From assembly GCA_022771805.1 (NCBI GenBank), contig JALELM010000001.1, positions 1-41,890 on the forward strand: DNA of 41,890 nt. Reading direction: 5' to 3'. The stretch is from Veillonellaceae bacterium. Its GTDB lineage: Bacteria; Bacillota; Negativicutes; Veillonellales; Negativicoccaceae. Shown piece by piece: positions 38,820-41,890 of the stretch; position 1 is the stretch's first letter, and every line of letters begins with the position of its first letter. The translations under genes and the position numbers were made by a program. The notes under the pieces are model-generated. The model was given only the letters and a program-made list of their open reading frames with translations. It was not told the origin of the DNA and ran no database searches.

Positions 38820-39001
38820 TACCTCACCCCCCTTTCATCGCCCTCATCAGCTTTATACAAAGCCAAATCAAATAAAGAATTTCGTGTCACCCAATACATC
38901 ACCAACTCGCAAACACCTTGTACCTCTGCTACAGTGAAACGATCTAACAACGGAATAATCTGTATGACCACTTGCTGTACTTTTTTGCTTGGCGTTTTCA
39001 C
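38819..39001 (-). CDS. 60-aa protein upstream of the 51-aa RHH
   Basis: GTG 39001 with GGGGGTG before it; a GTG at 39031 is an alternative. The protein (MKTPSKKVQQVVIQIIPLLD, RFTVAEVQGVCELVMYWVTR) is helical, ending acidic. No family recognised. The stop overlaps the RHH start. A 21-codon TTG frame (38998-39063, starting SVAPGLYQGEWQ) ends on its start codon and could be a coupling leader, but it lacks a ribosome site. Confidence 0.55.
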   Translation of the reverse strand: MKTPSKKVQQVVIQIIPLLDRFTVAEVQGVCELVMYWVTRNSLFDLALYKADEGDERGVR

Positions 39002-39023
39002 CCCGCACCCCCTTTCCTCGTCC

Positions 39024-39065
39024 GTTGCCACTCTCCCTGATACAGGCCCGGCGCAACACTCAAAT
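39024..39065. repeat. Direct repeat, copy 2 (first copy 38239-38286)
   Basis: The shorter copy; see the shared words GTTGCCA, CTCCCTG and GGCCCGGCGCAACACTC. It lies between the Cro-like gene and the 60-aa gene. Confidence 0.7.
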
Positions 39066-39074
39066 GAACCGGTG

Positions 39075-39350
39075 TTACTTCGTACTCACAGATTGTTCGA
39101 AACGACCAGCCGAAGTTAAGCTAAACTGAACTTTAGGGGCAAAAAAATATTTGCTGATTTCCGGCTCGGGAATACTCAACAGTTTTATTGCTAAGTAAAT
39201 TTCCGATTGTTTGAACTCAACCGCATTATTCAAACGTTGGCTAAGCGCCCCATTTGTCATGCCCATTGCTTTTGCAAAAGAGCTTTCACTGCCGTATTTC
39301 TCTTTTATCCGCCCTCGCAGTTTAGAAAAATCATATTCTTGAAACGTCAT
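39075..39350 (-). CDS. DUF739-family Cro-like repressor
   Basis: ATG 39350 follows AAAGGGGTGTG. The 91-aa protein reads TFQEYDFSKLRGRIKEKYGS, ESSFAKAMGMTNGALSQRLN, YLAIKLLSIPEPEISKYFFA: the DUF739 HTH family of Firmicutes phages, usually encoded opposite CI and acting as Cro. It is the first gene of the leftward early transcript, from TTGACA, 17 bp, TAACAT at 39386-39414. It should shut down the CI promoter on entry to lytic growth. Confidence 0.88.
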   Translation of the reverse strand: MTFQEYDFSKLRGRIKEKYGSESSFAKAMGMTNGALSQRLNNAVEFKQSEIYLAIKLLSIPEPEISKYFFAPKVQFSLTSAGRFEQSVSTK

Positions 39351-39361
39351 TTTCACACCCC

Positions 39362-39473
39362 TTTCTGTTCTGATTTTCTGAACTAATGTTATCACGCATA
39401 AATTCAGTTGTCAAGAACATTTTTCTGTTTTTATGAATTTTTTATTGTAAATCTGAACAAGTCGTGCTAGAAT
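39362..39473. promoter_or_regulatory. CI/Cro divergent control region
   Basis: Minus (PR-type): TTGACA (39409-39414), 17 bp, TAACAT (39386-39391). Plus (CI): TTGTAA (39445-39450), 17 bp, TAGAAT (39468-39473) with TGC in front. Operator-like words built on TTCTGAA/TTCAG occur near 39366-39383, 39403-39418 and 39451-39459, overlapping both promoters as in a classic lambdoid switch. Confidence 0.75.
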
Positions 39474-39499
39474 ATAGTCATTAAATAATTTAGGAGGAT

Positions 39500-40165
39500 A
39501 TGATGAATCGTGAATCATTTGCCAAAAGACTAGCCGAAGCGTTAGCTCACGCAAAAATGACACAAAGCGAATTAGCGGAACGAAGCAATACCAGCAAGTC
39601 TGCTATTAGTTCGTACCTGTCTGGCGTTTATGAAGCAAAACAAAATAGAGTAGACCTTTTCGCAAGAATTTTGAATGTCGACCCTGCATGGCTTATGGGA
39701 TATAACACGCCAATGCAAAGACCCGCCGGTTCTTTACCTTCCGACCCCGACCCCCTTCCCCCGAACGTGTTCCGCCCCAAACTGAAAAAAGTTCCCCTGC
39801 TCGGCACCACCGCCGCGGGTGAACCCATACTGTCCGAAGAGCATTTTGAGGGATACGTAGATGCATACGATATAGACGACGCCGACTTCTGCCTGCACGT
39901 GCAGGGCGACAGCATGACCGGTATCGGGATTAACGACGGCGACATTGTATTTTTCAAATCACAAAAGGAAGTGGAAAACGGCCAAGTAGCCGTAGTACGT
40001 ATCGATGGCGAAGCCGTCACACTCAAACGATTCTACCGGCAAGGAGACAGCATTATCCTGCAATCCGAAAATCCGTCCATGATGCCAATGATATTCCACG
40101 CCGGCAACTGTACGGATTTTCAAATTCTAGGCCTTGCCATTATCAAACAAGGGAAAATACAGTAG
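39500..40165 (+). CDS. CI-like repressor with S24 peptidase domain
   Basis: Start at 39500 or, with better spacing to AGGAGG, the next ATG 39503. Residues 1-70 are the HTH (RLAEALAHAKMTQSELAERS, TSKSAISSYLSG). The S24/LexA domain has an Ala-Gly cleavage site (GTTAAGEPI, about residue 105-112), the catalytic Ser in VQGDSMTGIGI and Lys in AVTLKRFYR. RecA-stimulated self-cleavage in the SOS response would release the early promoters. It faces the DUF739 gene and is followed by Fic. This is the main immunity repressor. Confidence 0.94.
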   Translation: MMNRESFAKRLAEALAHAKMTQSELAERSNTSKSAISSYLSGVYEAKQNRVDLFARILNVDPAWLMGYNTPMQRPAGSLPSDPDPLPPNVFRPKLKKVPLLGTTAAGEPILSEEHFEGYVDAYDIDDADFCLHVQGDSMTGIGINDGDIVFFKSQKEVENGQVAVVRIDGEAVTLKRFYRQGDSIILQSENPSMMPMIFHAGNCTDFQILGLAIIKQGKIQ

Positions 40166-40212
40166 GTAGAAATAGAGGCGACTTACCATATCAGGTTATT
40201 AAGGAGTTTTTC

Positions 40213-41382
40213 ATGAAACAAATTCAACTAGAAAAGTTTTCCCCAGGCTATTACGAACCTCAAGGAGACTATAAAAGTTTTATCCCTACTCATATTAACG
40301 CAGAGTGGACTTGGTCAACTCCAAAAATATCTCGCCTTCTAGCAGAAGCGAGTTATGAAATAGGAAGTCTCAACATGTATTCGGGGAAAATACCAAACAT
40401 CGACCTTTATATTCAAATGCACATTGTAACCGAAGCAAATAAATCGAGCAAAATCGAGGGCACACAAACAAACATTGAAGAAGACTTGATGCCTCTTGAA
40501 GAGTTAAGCCCAGAAAAACGTGATGATCAACAAGAAGTACGCAATTATATCCAAGCTTTGAAACATGGTATTGCTGCCATTCTACAAGAAGACATGCCCC
40601 TATCCACCCGGCTAATAAAACAAACTCATTATTTGCTTTTACAGAATGTGCGCGGGAAACACAAAAGCCCTGGAGAATACAGGACGTCGCAAAACTGGAT
40701 TGGTGGCGGGCGACCAGGTAACGCCATGTTTGTTCCACCACCAGCCACCCTGATAAACGATCTGATGGGGGATTTAGAGAACTTCCTGCATAACCCCAAT
40801 ATTGATGCCCCTGAACTAATTCGCATTGCTATTGCACACTATCAATTTGAAACTATTCACCCATTTTTAGATGGGAACGGTCGCGTAGGACGATTGCTTA
40901 TTCCTCTTTTTTTGCTTGAACAGAACCTACTTGAACAACCTTGCTTTTACATATCAGACTTTTTTGAGAAAAACAAGTCCGATTATTACACCGCCCTCAA
41001 TGATGTCCGGGAATATGGCAATATGCGTGCTTGGATTGAGTTTTTCCTTGCAGCTGTTATAGAAACATCAAAGTCTGCGCGAAGTAAATTTGAAAACGTA
41101 ACTCTCTTGGTTAACTCGTATGATGCTATATCTCCACAAATAGCTGGATCTATAAGTACCGTCCGCGCAATACTTGAAACATTTTACAAATGGCCTATAA
41201 ACCGAATAAACGACATTGTAGAAGCGACCGACCTTACCCAGAATACGGTCCGTAATACCGTCAACAGCATGGTAGAACACAGAATACTCACTGAAATAAC
41301 AGGGAGTTCCAGAAATAAAGTATATGTCGCTGAAGACTACCTGCGTGTTTTTATGTCAGAAAAACAGCAAAACCCGACATAA
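40213..41382 (+). CDS. Fic-domain protein (AMP transferase class)
   Basis: A 389-aa Fic protein; AAGGAG precedes ATG 40213. The catalytic loop is HPFLDGNGRVGR (about residues 217-228; family HxFxDGNGRxxR), the flap SPGEYRTSQNWIGG lies ahead, and an inhibitory-helix motif SSKIEG (SxxxE(G/N), about residues 77-82) is N-terminal, i.e. a class II self-inhibited enzyme. The last 80 residues form a winged helix (IVEATDLTQNTVRNTVNSMV). It transfers AMP to a protein Tyr, Ser or Thr; target not known. AT-rich relative to the integrase; probably lysogenic cargo co-expressed with CI. The stop lies in the first 42-bp repeat. Confidence 0.93.
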   Translation: MKQIQLEKFSPGYYEPQGDYKSFIPTHINAEWTWSTPKISRLLAEASYEIGSLNMYSGKIPNIDLYIQMHIVTEANKSSKIEGTQTNIEEDLMPLEELSPEKRDDQQEVRNYIQALKHGIAAILQEDMPLSTRLIKQTHYLLLQNVRGKHKSPGEYRTSQNWIGGGRPGNAMFVPPPATLINDLMGDLENFLHNPNIDAPELIRIAIAHYQFETIHPFLDGNGRVGRLLIPLFLLEQNLLEQPCFYISDFFEKNKSDYYTALNDVREYGNMRAWIEFFLAAVIETSKSARSKFENVTLLVNSYDAISPQIAGSISTVRAILETFYKWPINRINDIVEATDLTQNTVRNTVNSMVEHRILTEITGSSRNKVYVAEDYLRVFMSEKQQNPT

Positions 41383-41468
41383 GCGCTTCTCCTTATGTCA
41401 GAAAAACAGCAAAACCTGACATAAGCGTTTCTCCTTATGTCAGAAAAACAACAAAACCTGACATAAGC
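41351..41468. repeat. 42-bp tandem repeat (2.8 copies) with internal inverted repeat
   Basis: Copies at 41351-41392, 41393-41434 and 41435-41468 (partial). Each has TTATGTCAG and CTGACATAA arms 16 bases apart (one mismatch in copy 1). The first copy codes for the last residues of Fic (MSEKQQNPT). The block fills the gap before the integrase, so it may be arm-type integrase sites near attP, or stacked hairpins. Confidence 0.9.
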
Positions 41469-41491
41469 AAACCTAGAAAGGAGACCACACC

Positions 41492-41890
41492 ATGGACGCG
41501 AATATATCCACCCGCCAGAAGGACGGCGGCTATCAGGTCATCGTCTCATTCAAAGACGACAACGGCCGCTGGCGGCAACGTACCCGCCAAGGCTTCGCCA
41601 CGAAGAAAGAAGCCAAACGCGCCGGCCTTGCGATACTCGAAGAACTAAAAGCCGCCCCGGCCGCCCGCTCGAATGACTTCGCCGGCATAACCTTCGGCGA
41701 ATTTGCCGCGCTGTTTATGCGCGATATGGAAGATACGCTCCGGCCCGGTACGCTCCATAACTACCGCGTAGCCTTCCGCGCCTCGCCCGGCTTACTCGAC
41801 TTACCGCTTGCCAAAATCAAACACGCCGACGTCCTCGCCGCCGTGCGCTCGTGGGATGTCAAGCCGCTAACGGCCGTTAACCGGCTTAGC
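41492..41890 (+). CDS. int: Tyrosine integrase, N-terminal part (cut by window end)
   Basis: AGAAAGGAG precedes ATG 41492; 133 codons are present. The start (STRQKDGGYQVIVSFKDDNG, RWRQRTRQGFATKKEAKRAG) is the AP2-like arm-binding domain, and ITFGEFAALFMRDMEDTLRP, GTLHNYRVAFRASPG begins the SAM-like core-binding domain of phage tyrosine integrases. The catalytic domain is outside the window. High GC compared with Fic next to it. With the lysis genes at the other edge it marks the right end of the prophage. Confidence 0.93.
   Translation, partial: MDANISTRQKDGGYQVIVSFKDDNGRWRQRTRQGFATKKEAKRAGLAILEELKAAPAARSNDFAGITFGEFAALFMRDMEDTLRPGTLHNYRVAFRASPGLLDLPLAKIKHADVLAAVRSWDVKPLTAVNRLS

Noticed and set aside
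38868-39059. 63-codon minus frame in the 39-kb region
   Set aside because: Competes with the 60-aa frame, which has GGGGGTG before its GTG and a stop overlapping the next start; this one has neither.
41351-41468. Possible CRISPR array
   Set aside because: Copies are contiguous with no unique spacers and the unit is partly coding for Fic; tandem repeat instead.

Overview
The window is an almost complete temperate phage genome (prophage), about 42 kb, with a truncated integrase at the right edge and the lysis genes at the left edge. The host is probably a diderm Firmicute (class Negativicutes, for example a Veillonella/Megasphaera/Selenomonas relative). This is inference. The early genes are Firmicutes-type (DUF739 Cro-like protein, DUF1492-type late regulator, Gp157, Phg_2220_C replisome organizer, Hol_Tox peptide, Phage_holin_4_1 holin), yet the lysis cassette has a spanin pair that only makes sense with an outer membrane.

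Layout, left to right. 1-2.1 kb: small HTH and membrane genes, a 32-aa hydrophobic peptide opposed by an antisense promoter, overlapping spanins, and a moron with its own promoter and terminator. 2.2-3.9 kb: amidase endolysin, holin and a 182-aa unknown. 3.9-21.9 kb: a T7-like short tail and ejection apparatus (fibre, 3023-aa polyvalent ejection protein, transglycosylase core protein, gp14-, gp13-, gp12- and gp11-like proteins). 22-28 kb: a BPP-1-like head (Bbp16 cement, capsid, scaffold, Bbp19, portal, TerL, TerS). All of this is on the minus strand in tightly overlapping order. 28.07-28.4 kb: a plus-strand Hol_Tox type I toxin with an antisense RNA. 28.4-35.7 kb: minus-strand early/middle operon (late regulator, PD-(D/E)XK nuclease, frameshifted C5 methyltransferase, SSB, helicase-loader-like protein, replisome organizer, HNH, ERF, Gp157, small genes). 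35.7-39.5 kb: an unusual control region in which small plus- and minus-strand regulators alternate. 39.5-41.9 kb, plus strand: CI-like S24 repressor, Fic protein, a 42-bp tandem repeat, and the integrase.

The most unusual part is 35.7-39.5 kb. Besides the normal CI/Cro switch it holds three more switch-like divergent pairs in series (RHH/RHH, XRE/XRE, RHH/RHH). In each, the minus gene has a consensus -35 promoter. Three of the four plus genes have an extended -10 promoter of the TGC-TATAAT type. The two RHH pairs have different operator words (GGTGTCA direct repeats; TGACGTCA palindromes). Two minus RHH genes also appear to carry, in their own coding sequence, the terminator hairpin of the converging plus RHH gene. 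Further left, two copies of a 36-bp bidirectional promoter/ribosome-site cassette drive more small genes.

How it probably works together: CI and the auxiliary repressors hold the minus early promoters off. After induction the early operon makes recombination and replication proteins (ERF, SSB, replisome organizer), and the 136-aa DUF1492-like protein at its end probably turns on the late promoter just downstream. That late transcript must cross the type I antitoxin terminator, a second hairpin and further terminators at 21.95 and 1.13 kb, so read-through or extra promoters are implied. No phage RNA polymerase, DNA polymerase, CRISPR array, tRNA or IS element was seen.
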